Source of the DNA: Neptuniibacter marinus
GTDB lineage: Bacteria > Pseudomonadota > Gammaproteobacteria > Pseudomonadales > Balneatricaceae
Direction: 5' to 3'
DNA length: 64,000 bases
Assembly (NCBI RefSeq): GCF_001597725.1
Contig: NZ_LUTR01000010.1
Location: 1-64,000, forward strand
Positions 15,793 through 26,800 of this stretch are shown here, piece after piece; position 1 is the stretch's first letter, and every line of letters begins with the position of its first letter. The position numbers were made by a program, and so were the translations under genes. The notes under the pieces were generated by a model that ran no database searches, was not told the DNA's origin, and saw only the letters and a program-made list of their open reading frames with translations.

Positions 15793-17112
15793 ATGAGTGA
15801 AATCTACGATGTCTTAATAATTGGTGCCGGCCCTGCAGGGCTGAGTTTTGCTCGTTCCTTAGCAGACCTGCCGCTTAATATCGCTATCGTAGAACGATCA
15901 TCAGAAACAACACTGGCAGAACCTCCCGAAGATGGCCGAGAAATAGCTCTCACCCATCAATCCGTAGAGATCATGAAAGCTTGTGGCGCATGGCAAAGAC
16001 TACCCGCGGAGTCGATCTCACCTATCAAAGCAGCCAAAGTGTTTGATGGTGAATCAAGCTACAGCTTAAATTTTGATAACTATATTCAAGATTTAGAAGC
16101 CTTAGGCTACCTAGTCCCCAACCACCAGATCCGTAAAGCTTACTACGCAGAACTCATATCTCACCCTCAGATAGACGTTTTAACTGAAACCCTTGTGGAA
16201 ACAGTGACAACAGATGAATACAACGGCACAGCAATTCTCAGCAATGGCAAGGAACTAAAAGCTAAGCTAATTATTGCTGCGGATACGCGTTTTTCTGAGA
16301 TGCGTCGTAAAATGGGGTTATCTGCAACCATGAAGGACTTTTCAAGAAGCGCAATCGTCTGCCGAATGGAACATGAAAAGTCACACCAGCAAACTGCATT
16401 TGAATGCTTTCATTATGGTCGTACAACCGCAATCTTACCCATGAACGGAAACCGCTCATCCATTGTAGTTACTGTTAATAGCCGTGAAGCACAGCACTAT
16501 GCTGAAATGAAAGAAACTGACTTTAACCAGACGATAGAACAGCAGCTAACTGGCTTACTTGGTGGGATGCAACTGACCGGTATACGTCATATCTATCCAT
16601 TAGTTGCTGTACACGCTAATCAATTTGTAGGATGTCGCTTCGCCTTAATCGGTGATGCCGCTGTAGGTATGCACCCCGTCACAGCTCACGGTTTTAATCT
16701 TGGACTTAAAGGACAAGCAACCTTAACTAAATTAATAGCACAAGCTGTGGCCGATGGAGAAGAGATTGCTAGTGAAACACTGTTAGCCAACTACGAATCA
16801 GAGATGATGCGCACTACTCGTATCCTCTACCACGGCACAAACTTAGTGGTAGGCCTATTCACAAACGACACTTTGGCAGCAAAAATAGCACGTAAAGCGA
16901 CCCTACGTTTGGCAAATAATATTACCCCGATAAAGCAGCTTATTACCCAATCTCTGACTGAAAAAGAATTAGATCAAGCAAACCCACTACAGGTATTAAA
17001 AAATTACCTACCGCCCCAACCAGCTTCCCTACCTATAAATAAGGTAAAACAGAACTTAGAAAAGAAGATATTGAACAAATTTAATCCGGCGGCGTTCTTT
17101 AGTTCTAACTAA
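15793..17112 (+). CDS. UbiM-like FAD-dependent ubiquinone hydroxylase
   Basis: A flavoprotein monooxygenase of the UbiH/UbiF/COQ6 family. The N-terminal dinucleotide fold is IIGAGPAGLSFARSLADL. DGREIALTHQS and LGYLVPNHQIRKA follow, and the second FAD motif is LIGDAAVGMHPVTAHGFNLG. DGREIALTH and the overall pattern are most like UbiM, which hydroxylates ring positions in ubiquinone synthesis. At 439 residues it is longer than usual because of a C-terminal basic tail of about 40 residues (from LKNYLPPQP). ATG 15793 is chosen over the in-frame GTG at 15784 because AAGAGG lies 8 bases before it. A hairpin follows at 17208. UbiM versus another member of the family is uncertain. Confidence 0.8.
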   Translation: MSEIYDVLIIGAGPAGLSFARSLADLPLNIAIVERSSETTLAEPPEDGREIALTHQSVEIMKACGAWQRLPAESISPIKAAKVFDGESSYSLNFDNYIQDLEALGYLVPNHQIRKAYYAELISHPQIDVLTETLVETVTTDEYNGTAILSNGKELKAKLIIAADTRFSEMRRKMGLSATMKDFSRSAIVCRMEHEKSHQQTAFECFHYGRTTAILPMNGNRSSIVVTVNSREAQHYAEMKETDFNQTIEQQLTGLLGGMQLTGIRHIYPLVAVHANQFVGCRFALIGDAAVGMHPVTAHGFNLGLKGQATLTKLIAQAVADGEEIASETLLANYESEMMRTTRILYHGTNLVVGLFTNDTLAAKIARKATLRLANNITPIKQLITQSLTEKELDQANPLQVLKNYLPPQPASLPINKVKQNLEKKILNKFNPAAFFSSN

Positions 17113-17207
17113 ATTATCCCTTATAGGGGCAAATGAGTGTTGAAGATCATTCTGCCGAAATTGCAGCAGAGCGGTAATTTAAAACCAAAATTCATCAACA
17201 AGCGTTT

Positions 17208-17236
17208 GGCACGCCTACCTTAGACGTGCCCTTTTT
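17208..17236 (+). terminator. Probable intrinsic terminator of the UbiM-like gene
   Basis: GGCACG (17208-17213) pairs with CGTGCC (17225-17230), with a possible CTA/TAG inner pairing, followed by CTTTTT. It lies between the convergent UbiM-like gene and the secreted-protein gene. Confidence 0.6.
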
Positions 17237-17248
17237 CCAAAACCTTAC

Positions 17249-17980
17249 CTAATTCAGCCTCACAGCTAGGTAATGAATCCCCTGACCTGATAGCTGAGGC
17301 AAAAAGTAAATATCTCTATATTGAAAATACTGCTGTCCATTGATGGTGACCGACGCTGCGCCTTGGGGCAAAGCGCTATAACTGTTACCCAACTGAAAGT
17401 TGCTACTCCGGGTAGGTAAAATAGTCGTACTACGGATAATCGTGCCACTCGGTGCTTCAACTACACGGTAATAGCCATTATCAAACACATAGTAAATGCC
17501 TTGAACAGCATAATAGGAGCGCCCCTTTACTATGACCTTTTCATGTCCATTGGGTAGATAACGAATTTTTAAACCCAACGGTGGACGAACAACCGTATAG
17601 CCTTGATGACCATAGCGATAATAGAACCCGTCATTAAAGACAAATGACACACCTCCAAAATTAATGGATATTCCCTTCGCTGGTGCTTTATGAACAACCG
17701 CACCGGTTTTATAAACCTTCCGCTGCGGAACGCTATGCTGGCGATATACAATTGTCTTGTGCGATACAACTTTAACCGGAGCACCCTTATGATGACCCGG
17801 ACTCTTTTTCGTTTCCTTGCCCTTAGATTGTTTATTCTGATTCTTTTTATTTTGACCTTCTATAGATTTAGTCTCTTTATAGTGTGCATCTTTATACTGT
17901 GAGTCTTTTCCTTGAGCGGCACCCGTCGTTGGCAGCACAATCAAACTCATAACAAGGGGTAATAGGATAGTTAATTTCAT
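17249..17980 (-). CDS. Secreted DUF6515-like protein
   Basis: A 243-residue protein with an N-terminal signal peptide (MKLTILLPLVMSLIVLPTTG, cleavage near AAQG) and a Lys/Gln/Asn/His-rich, low-complexity linker (about 25-75). The C-terminal half has tandem Tyr/Gly-rich segments (FNDGFYYRYGHQGYTVVRPP, then YYVFDNGYYRVVEAPSGTII, then YRDIYFLP). This pattern of YY plus a PP/APxG turn and LPxGxxxV strands is that of DUF6515-type periplasmic proteins. Function is unknown. The His/Lys-rich part could bind metal or anions, but that is only a guess. Confidence 0.75.
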   Translation of the reverse strand: MKLTILLPLVMSLIVLPTTGAAQGKDSQYKDAHYKETKSIEGQNKKNQNKQSKGKETKKSPGHHKGAPVKVVSHKTIVYRQHSVPQRKVYKTGAVVHKAPAKGISINFGGVSFVFNDGFYYRYGHQGYTVVRPPLGLKIRYLPNGHEKVIVKGRSYYAVQGIYYVFDNGYYRVVEAPSGTIIRSTTILPTRSSNFQLGNSYSALPQGAASVTINGQQYFQYRDIYFLPQLSGQGIHYLAVRLN

Positions 17981-18250
17981 CGCGTTACCTATCTAAACCA
18001 ATTAAGTTAATAACCATACTACGCGGAAAAAATAACAAAAAACTCGACTTAGCATAGCTTTACACTACCTTTGCACTTCTTGACGGCCCTTAACATTTAA
18101 CGATGAACTGGTGCACCTTCATAGACACATTGATTTCTTTCTAACCAAATAAGCCAGATAAAAAAGGCACAAATAATACGCGTACTAAGCTATACCAAGA
18201 TAGAAATAGCATTCAGGGAATAGGCATAAAAACGTTAAGCTAGGATCTCT

Positions 18251-21175
18251 TTAGGGAAGGTAATCCGAAATCTGAACCTCATCAATCTGATCAGGGCTCA
18301 TGTATTCTTGCGCATAAACCAGATAGGCCTTTGACTCTAAAAATAAGCGAAAGATATCAGGATCAATATGTTGGTTATCTACCATAAAAGACAGAATTTT
18401 AATGGATTCAGAGAGCATTTTTCCTTTTTTATAGGGTCGATCAATCGCAGTCAGCGCTTCAAATATATCAGCAACAGCCATCATTCGAGCGACAGGAGAC
18501 ATCTCTTCTCTCATTAAACGTTTAGGGTACCCTGTACCGTCCATCTTCTCATGATGCCCACCAGCAAGCTCGGGAACCATGCGTAAATGTTTAGGGAACG
18601 GGAGGTTATCAAGCATTTTTATGGTCTGAACAATATGTTCATTAATTTTATAACGGTCTTCTGGTGTTAGTGTTCCCCGTTGTATTGACAGATTATGTAT
18701 CTCACCACGGTTATAGAGAAGTTCAGGAACATCCATTTTAAAGCCCCAAGGATTGCCTTCTGGAAGTTTTTCCGATTCTGGCCTCTCAAAAATATGCTCA
18801 AGCCTATCAGCGAGTAAAGGCTCTTTTACTGGTAGTTTAGGGGCAACAATCTTATTTTTCCTTTCTAGCTCCTCATGGGATATACCAATGCGATCATCCA
18901 GCGTTCGAGTCCAAGTTTTTTGAGCGATAGTATTCATACGATCTTGCTTGCTCTCGTCTAAATACTCCCCCCCTTGATTAAGCTTAGCGATAAAGGCGAA
19001 GTCATCATCAAGCTGGGAAAGCTCTTCATGCAATGCCATATCATCACAGGTAACACCGGCTGCACTAAGAGCACTGCGCAAGAAACGAATCTCTGCTTCG
19101 CGCTTCATCACCTCTACACGCATGCGAATCTCATGAATTCTATCGTAGAGGGTTTCGAGTTTTGTTGCCTTATCGACTATGAATTCCGGTGTTGTGATCT
19201 TGCCACAGTCATGCAACCAAGATGCAACATGAATCGCCTCCCAGTTATCACGAGACAAATTAAAATCTTTAAAGGGACCTTCATCTGCCTCATTCGCCGC
19301 TTTTGCGAGCAACTTAGTCAGCTCAGGTACCCTTGCACAATGCCCTCCTGTATAAGGACTTTTCGCATCAATAGCGCCCGCTATAAGCTGAATAAAACTC
19401 TCAAATAGATCACGCTGGGCCGCAATAAGTCGTCTCGCTTCAACTGAAACAGCAGCCGACCCCGAAAGAGCCTCAGTAAAACGCACTAAAGCGGGGTCAA
19501 TATTTGTTTCTTCAAAAAGCAGTATTACCCCAACAAGTTCGTTACTTCTATTAAATAGAGGGGCTGCCAATAGGTGTGACGGCGTAACATCCAAAACCGT
19601 TCCGAACGTTTCCAATCCCATACGCTCGAGCTCTTCACTCGAAGCTTTCGCATTCTCTGCATTTTTGTTTTCAGCAACACGAACAACTAAAGCCTCATCT
19701 AGCGAAAGCGGCACCGAAGGTATACTAATGTCAAGTGTTTGCTCACTGTCGATACGCGAGACAAATGGAACTAACGCAGTTTCTTCATTATCAGTTAGAT
19801 AAAGAACACCAGCTTGGGTCTCGGTGGTGGCGATTATTTCGTCCAAAAGCTTCACAAGCAGTGTATTGAAGTCTTCTTCTGCCGCAATCGTTCGATTGAT
19901 CTCTAAGAAGCGAGAAACAGTAACGCGCAACCGATCAATCGTATCGGCTAATTCCGAAGCCTCCCTAACCCTAGAACCCACACTGACCGGCTGAGTGAAA
20001 TCGAAAGATGCAAGTTTTTGAACGTCCTTAGAGAGTTGGCTCAAAGGCTTAGTGATTTGGCGAATTATAAAAATGCCAAAAGGAATTGAAAGGCACAAAA
20101 TAATCAAAATCACTATGCTTTGATCTCGAATAATTTGTCGTGTTGAGGCAAATAAATTATCCGCAGGTACAGCCAACAAGAGACGTGCTTCGGCCCCCAT
20201 TCCAAAATCTAGAGGCCGGCTAGATACTACCCACTCCCTTCCCTCTGATTCGATAACACCATGTTTATATGATCCAGACAGGCCCATTTCTACAGCAGCT
20301 TTACTTAAAATCGGTGATTCAAGGCCAGATATATTCTGACGCACAATTTTACCGGAATCCGCACGCCTAGCTATTTGAGTAAGGTCAGGGTGAGCAATCA
20401 ATGTACCATCACTTTCTGTGATAGCAATTTCAGAATCTGATGATAACTGAAGGCTTTTAACTTCCGCCGCCAACTGACCAATAGTCGCATCAAATCCAAC
20501 AACAGCAGAAGCGTTCACGGAACGCTGCGATATAGTCACGCCAATTTTATCCGTCGTAAAAAATGCATAGGGCGCACTCGTAACTGAACCAGACTTTCCC
20601 TCACTAGCCTGAAACCATGAACGATCACGAGGGTCATAAGTATAATCCGACTTTACCTTCACCGCTTGTAAACGAAGGTTTTCATCATATAACCGATACT
20701 CCCCAACTCGATTACCGTTCACATCGATAGTTATGCTTTGCACAAGAAATGATGTCGTTTTATCTAACTGAAATAACGACCTAAGCTCATCATTATCTAT
20801 TTTTTTAGCAAGAAAAAACTCACCATTCACATAACCTACATAGATATTACGAATGGTCGGATTGTTTTTAAGCGCTTCGGCTAGTACCGGCAATCTAGAA
20901 AGCCGTGTACTTAAATCTGAAGCAACTGTAATTTGATCATAAATCAGTATGCTCAGTTGAGATTGCACAGGCTCGACTAGCCGACGAGCACGTTCTTGGA
21001 TCATCATACCGAGTGTATCAAACTGCTCCTCCAAAGCGGCCCTTAATCCATTGTTCGCACCAGTATAGCCAAGCACTAAAACCGTACTACCGAGCGTCAA
21101 TGCAAGCGCAAAACTCGCTGCAATAAGCAACGTTTGAACAGATATGAGATTTTTTTGGGGTCTAGCGTGTGGCAT
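18251..21175 (-). CDS. HD-GYP c-di-GMP phosphodiesterase with periplasmic Cache sensor, HAMP and GAF domains
   Basis: A 974-residue membrane sensor. After an N-terminal membrane helix (SVQTLLIAASFALALTLGS) comes a double-Cache-like periplasmic region of about 300 residues, a second helix (SIVILIILCLSIPFGIFII), a HAMP segment (RQITKPLSQLSKDVQKL) and a GAF-like region. The HD-GYP part follows: GGHCARVPELT, LHDCGKI (the HD metal pair), HHEKMDGTGYP (the GYP motif) and ADIFEALTAIDRPY. Members hydrolyse cyclic di-GMP. Between LHDCGKI and the GYP motif there is an insertion of well over 100 residues. ATG 21175 (MPHARPQ) is chosen because GGAG lies 10 bases upstream; the frame stays open to 21205. 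It is divergent from the solute-binding protein gene. Confidence 0.88.
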   Translation of the reverse strand: MPHARPQKNLISVQTLLIAASFALALTLGSTVLVLGYTGANNGLRAALEEQFDTLGMMIQERARRLVEPVQSQLSILIYDQITVASDLSTRLSRLPVLAEALKNNPTIRNIYVGYVNGEFFLAKKIDNDELRSLFQLDKTTSFLVQSITIDVNGNRVGEYRLYDENLRLQAVKVKSDYTYDPRDRSWFQASEGKSGSVTSAPYAFFTTDKIGVTISQRSVNASAVVGFDATIGQLAAEVKSLQLSSDSEIAITESDGTLIAHPDLTQIARRADSGKIVRQNISGLESPILSKAAVEMGLSGSYKHGVIESEGREWVVSSRPLDFGMGAEARLLLAVPADNLFASTRQIIRDQSIVILIILCLSIPFGIFIIRQITKPLSQLSKDVQKLASFDFTQPVSVGSRVREASELADTIDRLRVTVSRFLEINRTIAAEEDFNTLLVKLLDEIIATTETQAGVLYLTDNEETALVPFVSRIDSEQTLDISIPSVPLSLDEALVVRVAENKNAENAKASSEELERMGLETFGTVLDVTPSHLLAAPLFNRSNELVGVILLFEETNIDPALVRFTEALSGSAAVSVEARRLIAAQRDLFESFIQLIAGAIDAKSPYTGGHCARVPELTKLLAKAANEADEGPFKDFNLSRDNWEAIHVASWLHDCGKITTPEFIVDKATKLETLYDRIHEIRMRVEVMKREAEIRFLRSALSAAGVTCDDMALHEELSQLDDDFAFIAKLNQGGEYLDESKQDRMNTIAQKTWTRTLDDRIGISHEELERKNKIVAPKLPVKEPLLADRLEHIFERPESEKLPEGNPWGFKMDVPELLYNRGEIHNLSIQRGTLTPEDRYKINEHIVQTIKMLDNLPFPKHLRMVPELAGGHHEKMDGTGYPKRLMREEMSPVARMMAVADIFEALTAIDRPYKKGKMLSESIKILSFMVDNQHIDPDIFRLFLESKAYLVYAQEYMSPDQIDEVQISDYLP

Positions 21176-21346
21176 AAGAAAACAACTCCATTGCATACAA
21201 AACATTCCATTTATGCCACTTAGAAACCGGCGAGACTACACTCTCTTTTAGCTCAATATACACAAAATAATCAATAGCGTTTGACTATTTTTTCGAATAA
21301 TCTGGCTTAAAATCATCTAGAAATTTTTAGACTTAGAGGTCTCATT

Positions 21347-22165
21347 TTGCAGCCAATCGTTTTAGCCCTAGCATTATTTATCACACTAACATTAGATGCT
21401 TCAGCTGACAGCATTGACCCATACGGCTGTAAGGACAAAGAAATTTCTGTTGGTATTACTAAGTCTGGTGTCATGTATCATGACGGGCATGGCATAGACC
21501 CTGATTTACTTGCACTCTTAAGTGACATAACCCATTGCCAATTCCATTTAATCCCTATTGCCAGGAATGACGCATTCAATTTGGTAGAGCAAGGTAAAAT
21601 AGACTTTGTTCCCAGCGTAACTCGCGAGCCGCACCGCGAAGCATTTGCATGGTTTATTCCTTATTACCAAGTTAAATTTTTACTATTGGCAAATACAAAT
21701 AAATTACCGCTTATCTCTGATTTAGAGCAGTTAAAGAAAAAACAAAACATCAGCATTGCTCGCTCAGAAGGCAGTGGATACGGCACTTATTATAACTACC
21801 ACTTATCTGAAATGAACTCACTCGGGATGCTTAAACTTTATCCTGATTATGGCGCAACCGTCGCCGCACTATTAGACGGAGAAGTCGATGCAGCACTTAG
21901 CCTACCCCTTATTTACCGTTTATTCTTTGCAGAAGGCGAAGAACCGATCCCCCTAAGTTTTACAGACCTATCTCCCGCCAATCCAATAACTGTTTCACTT
22001 ATGCTCGGAAAACACCGCTTTTCAAGCTCACACGCTGCTAACTGGCTACGCGTAATTGAAACCTTACGTTTAGATGGCCGCTTACAAACAATAATGGAAC
22101 ATTACGTATCCGAAGATGAAGCTAATGCGATGATGCTAGGCACCTCCGCCCATCACTCCAATTGA
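21347..22165 (+). CDS. Periplasmic amino-acid-type solute-binding protein
   Basis: A 272-residue SBP_bac_3-like protein starting at TTG, with AGAGG about 10 bases upstream. Residues 1-20 form a signal peptide (ending DASA). Typical family features are ISVGITKSGVMYHDGHGIDP near the start of the mature chain, LVEQGKIDFVPSVTREPHRE, and ALLDGEVDAALSLP. No permease or ATPase gene is adjacent. Being divergent from the HD-GYP sensor, it may signal to it rather than feed a transporter; that is inference from neighbourhood only. Confidence 0.82.
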   Translation: MQPIVLALALFITLTLDASADSIDPYGCKDKEISVGITKSGVMYHDGHGIDPDLLALLSDITHCQFHLIPIARNDAFNLVEQGKIDFVPSVTREPHREAFAWFIPYYQVKFLLLANTNKLPLISDLEQLKKKQNISIARSEGSGYGTYYNYHLSEMNSLGMLKLYPDYGATVAALLDGEVDAALSLPLIYRLFFAEGEEPIPLSFTDLSPANPITVSLMLGKHRFSSSHAANWLRVIETLRLDGRLQTIMEHYVSEDEANAMMLGTSAHHSN

Positions 22166-22334
22166 AATCGGCCAGTCGCCCAAATATACAGATTGCTGAA
22201 TAGACTTAAAAAAGCTGCCCACAAAAAGCCAATAACAGTTTTATTTCAGATAGTGGCTATCAATCAGCCAATCAGCTGATCAAATTTACCCTAGGGAGTA
22301 CTTCCTGTTCTGTTATTACAGGGAATAGATCTCT

Positions 22335-23297
22335 CTACGCATCTATTAAACAAGCCAACATTTTACGTTCAACCTTTTCCCAATCTAGCTCAAACGGGCT
22401 AATAATTTCGACTCGAGAATCGCGGCGGTAAGCGACCTTATCAAAATCAGATCCGTCCTGAACCCTATTGAACAAAACCCAATCACTACTAATTCGGATT
22501 ACGCCCTTAATTCGATTAATGCCCCGAATACCATTAAGCACCTCTTCCAACTTCCAATAGTCGAAGCAATCACTCCGATGAAAAATCCAACCACAACTGT
22601 AAAAACCACTCCCATTACCTATTTTTTTGATAGGAGTTCTTGGTTCTGGCCATACGTCTGGATCGGAATGATTATGGTGATGATGAGGATGCCCATGGGA
22701 ACCGGGCAATTGATTACAAAACTTACCCTCTCGCACTACATCAAGCAGCTTAAGATCAATCAGTCCCCGAGTCGTTCTACCAACATGTTGTTTTGGAGGG
22801 AACATATTGTTGAGACTTGTTTCAGCTATTTCTATAAACTCTTCAGCAGCAAGATCACATTTATTGATGAGAACAATATCCGACATGCTCAGCTGATCCT
22901 GGGATCCAGCAAACACACTGTCGCCCGTACATCCAGGATATCTTTAAAAGAACGATTCATAAGGGTATCCATAATACCTTCCGGATGCCCTAGACCTGTA
23001 GGTTCAATAATTAGACGGTCAGGGCTGGCATGCTCAATGAGCACTGAGAGCGTTTTTGACAATGAAGCTCCCATAGAACAACACATACATCCACCAGCAA
23101 CCTCATTTTACATAAACGCCATCATTGTCAGGCAACATTTCCTGATCTATCCCGACCTGACCAAATTCATTAACTAAAATAGCCCAGGATTCACTTTCAG
23201 GTTTACTAGCTAACATTGCATTTATTGCTGTGGTTTTCCCGACACCCAAAAATCCAGTGATAATATTTGTAGGGATCTTTCGTTTCTGATCATTCAT
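22335..23297 (-). pseudogene. Broken CobW/COG0523-family GTPase gene
   Basis: Three frames reconstruct one G3E-type metallochaperone. Segment 1 (23297 to about 23103) has Walker A ITGFLGVGKTTAINAML and ends VYVK at TGA. One base out of phase the sequence continues EVAGGCMCCSMG, where CxCC is the family's metal-binding motif. Segment 2 ends VCLLDPR with a stop near 22889. Segment 3 (22916 down) reads FAGSQDQLSMSDIVLINKCDL and contains the NKxD motif, a His-rich patch (HGHPHHHHNHSD) and the CobW C-terminal domain to 22335. VCLLDPR and FAGSQDQ are read from overlapping bases, so a short piece seems deleted there. Family members handle zinc or cobalt under metal limitation. At least two frameshifts make a full product unlikely. 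Confidence 0.85.
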
Positions 23298-23395
23298 TAA
23301 TTTTCTTCGCTATATTGTGAAGCAGGATACATCATCGAGGCTAAGTAACTTGAAACGCTTCAACGTGACACAAGATTCATAGATAACTGGTAGGT

Positions 23396-23422
23396 ATGGC
23401 CGTTCTCAAAGGTAACGGCCAT
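23396..23422. other. Perfect 9-bp hairpin
   Basis: ATGGCCGTT (23396-23404) pairs exactly with AACGGCCAT (23414-23422) around a nine-base loop. There is no following T-run, so a terminator is doubtful. It lies in the otherwise empty space (23298-23588) between the broken GTPase gene and the integrase relic. Confidence 0.4.
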
Positions 23423-23588
23423 ATTACAGGGCTATAACTTAAAAACTCATAGCGGAAGCGCAGCAAAGTTCTTAGCATCCGTTCTAGGAGTTTATTTTAA
23501 TTTCTCTAGAGAGATAATAGCCTTTCCATAAAAACATCTTTTACACACAGGTAATAATAAAACCCCAGATAAAGCAGGTCTTTAATCC

Positions 23589-23792
23589 TTGCTGATGAAA
23601 AATGGACACCCCATGATTTACGCAGAACGGTGTCTAAAGCACCTAGAAGAAAATCAGGTGAAACGGACTTACCAACGGTATAGCTACCACAATGAAATGA
23701 AAGAAGCTTGGAAGTTACTGGAGGAACAGATTGAGCTATCAATACTTCAAGCTGCAAGCAAAGTAATAACAGCTGATTTATCACCTATGTGA
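23589..23792 (+). pseudogene. C-terminal relic of a tyrosine recombinase (P4-type integrase)
   Basis: The 67-residue plus-strand frame matches the end of P4-like integrases: a degenerate ERCLKH (the box with the last conserved His), NQVKRTYQRYSYHNEMKEAW with the nucleophilic Tyr context (V-x-R-x-Y-x-R), and a terminal helix. Everything upstream is missing: a TAA lies just before the frame and no catalytic Arg is in sight. It therefore cannot be active. It converges on hsdR with 26 bases between the stops and marks the old edge of an integrated island. Confidence 0.6.
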
Positions 23793-23818
23793 CTTTCGCT
23801 TTCAAGCGTCCCTGATTA

Positions 23819-26800
23819 TTACTTACTCCGAGCCTTAATTGTCCCACCAACTCCCTTAAATTTCTCAACAAAAACCGATATTTTCTGAAATACAGACTGC
23901 TTTTTCGTTTTGTATTGTGGGTTCAATGGGCTCATCTTCGGCAGAGCCTCATTGAGCGCTGTGCCGTTTTCACTGGCGTATTCGCGCTTTAATGATGAAA
24001 CGATATAGCGCTTAGCAGCATCTTCGTTTAAACCTTCTGACTCAATCAGCTCTTTGGCTTCTCTCTGCAACTCTGCTTGAGCAAAAGTGAAGAAAGCATC
24101 AATAATACTGGCTTTATCATTTATTTCGTCAAGGTTTGTCTGATTGATAAAATCGACCACTAAGCCCTCTTTTGCTCTATTACCTAAACTAGCGCGTATT
24201 AAACGGCGGACTTCTTCGATCAAGGCCTCTTTGCTCTTGTTCTTCTTATTGTGATCAAAAATCAGCTCAAGAATGTAATCGAGGTTTATTTCTTGTGATT
24301 TAAGCAAATCAACTTCAAAGACCACATCGTCCCAGTCTACCGTTGACTTATCTTTGTTCTGACCTTCCTTATCGCGTCGTAACCAGTCGCGGGTATCGTT
24401 GTAAGTAGAGCGATAATCTTGGATAGCACGTTCGCTTGGCATATCGATGGTTTGCATTGCCTCGATGTCAGCATCGTCCAGATAGTGCTTTGACTTAAAC
24501 TCTTCGACGGCTTGTTCATCACTGGTATCTAAGCTTTGCAGTGCTTTTAATCCAGCAAACTCATCGTAGTTTTGTAAAATATTTTCTACTTTTAGGTATT
24601 CACCAAACAGCTTTGCAAATTCTTTTTTATCTTGTTCTTTTTCAATATTTTCTGGGTTTGGAAAGCGTTCTTGCAGTTCTTTTACGATATCAACAAAACC
24701 TCGACGCGCTTGGCCAGTGGCAATATCGTTAAAGCCTTCCATGTATTCTTTGTAGCTCTTCTCCAACACCACGTTTTTGGTGTTTTTGTCACCAAACAAG
24801 GTGATGGCATCAATGGTTGCCTGTTCCAAGTCCCGGAAGGTAACAATATTGCCAAAGGTCTTCGTCGCATCATAAATGCGATTAGTTCGAGAAAACGCCT
24901 GCATCAAGCCGTGATAGCGCAAATTCTTATCGACAAACAAGGTGTTAAGCGTAGGCGCATCAAAGCCCGTTAAAAACATACCGACTACGATAAGCAGGTC
25001 TATTTCTTGATTCTTCACGCGCTGGGCAAGGTCACGGTAGTAGTTCTGAAAGCCATTACTGTCCACGCCATAGTTAGATTTAAACATAGCGTTGTAATCA
25101 GTGATCGCGGCGCTCAAAAACTCTTTTGCGCTGCTGTTCATGGCACTGACTTCAAAGCTCTCATCTACAATATCACCAATGGCGTCCTGCTCTTCATTGG
25201 CCGCAAATGAGAAGATAGTCGCAATACGCAACTGCTTTTTATACTCGTTCCCACGCTCCTGCGTGGGAACGCCGACGCCATTTTGTATCTGCTTAAAGCT
25301 TTCATAATACGCTTTAGCTGCATCAACACTACTGACCGCAAACATGGCGTTAAACCCTTTGGCACCAGAATAGGCTCGATGCGTTTTCTGGTTAAAATGG
25401 TTCAGAATATACTGCGAGATTTCACCAATGCGCATTGGATGTAAGAACGCTTTCTTGTTCTCCGCCGCACTAAGCTTCTTATCATCCTGCTCAGTCTCAA
25501 TGCTCTTAAATTGCGGACGAACATCGTTATAGTCCACTTTGAACTTGAGTACTTTTTCATCACGAATGGCATCAGTTATCACATAAGTGTGCAACTGCTG
25601 GCCAAACACGCTGCCCGTGGTTTCAGCACCCAAGGCGTTTTCAGGGAAAATTGGAGTACCGGTAAATCCAAACTGGTAGTACTTTTTGAATTTCTTCTTC
25701 AGGTTTTTCTGCGCTTCACCGAACTGGCTTCGATGACACTCATCAAAAATAAACACGACTTGCTTGTTGTATATTGCTAAATCGCTTTCGCTTTTGATTA
25801 AGTTGTTGAGCTTTTGGATAGTGGTGACGACAATCTTGTTATCGTCTTTATCCAGGTTACTCTTCAGCCCTGCGGTACTGTCTGAACCGTTCACACTATC
25901 AGGTGAGAACCGCTGATACTCTTTCATCGTCTGATAGTCGAGGTCTTTTCGGTCCACCACAAAGAAGACTTTATCTATACAGTCTAAATCGGTGGCCAAA
26001 CGTGCCGCTTTAAAGCTAGTGAGTGTTTTTCCTGAACCTGTGGTGTGCCAAATGTACCCGCCGCTTTCGGTGTTGCTCCAGTTCTTAGCGTTAAACGCGC
26101 TCTTTATCTTCCATAAAATGCGCTCAGTGGCCGCAATCTGGTAGGGGCGCATTACAAGTAAGGTATTGCTGACGTCAAACACCGAGTAACGCAAGATCAC
26201 TTCAAGCAGCGTCTCTTTCTGGAAAAAAGTTGCGGTAAAGTCTTTTAAATCCTTGATCAGCGTATTGTCTGACTTCGCCCAGTTCATCGTAAAGTCGAAG
26301 CTATTTTTGTCGCGCTTAGTGGTATTGGCAAAATAGCGCGTGTCGGTGCCATTCGAGATCACAAACAGCTGCAAGAACTTGTACAACGAGTTCTCAGCAT
26401 TAAAGCTCTCTTTGCTGTACCTATGAATTTGATTAAATGCCTCACGGATAGCCACACCACGCTTTTTCAGTTCAATTTGCACCAAAGGCAAACCATTGAC
26501 CAAAATCGTCACATCATAACGGTTAGCATGACTTCCCGTTTGCTCAAACTGCTTAATGACCTGCACTTTGTTACGAGCAATGGTCTTCTTGTCGAACAGG
26601 TATATGTTTTCTATATGGCCATCATCAAAGACAAAATCGAAGATATAGTCACTGTGCACCTTGCGAGTTTTATCAAGAATATTATCGCTTGGGGTGTTTA
26701 AGTATTGCTCGCAAAAGCGAGCCCACTCGGCATCGGTAAACTCGACCTTATTAAGGGCTTGTAGCTGCTTGCGCACATTCGCCAGCATAGCGTCTGGCGT

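Noticed and set aside
23506-23784. 92-residue minus-strand frame
   Set aside because: It is antisense to the integrase relic, which reads much better on the plus strand.
25246-25271. Transcription terminator within hsdR
   Set aside because: No T-run follows and the same unit recurs in hsdS, so a repeat element explains it better.
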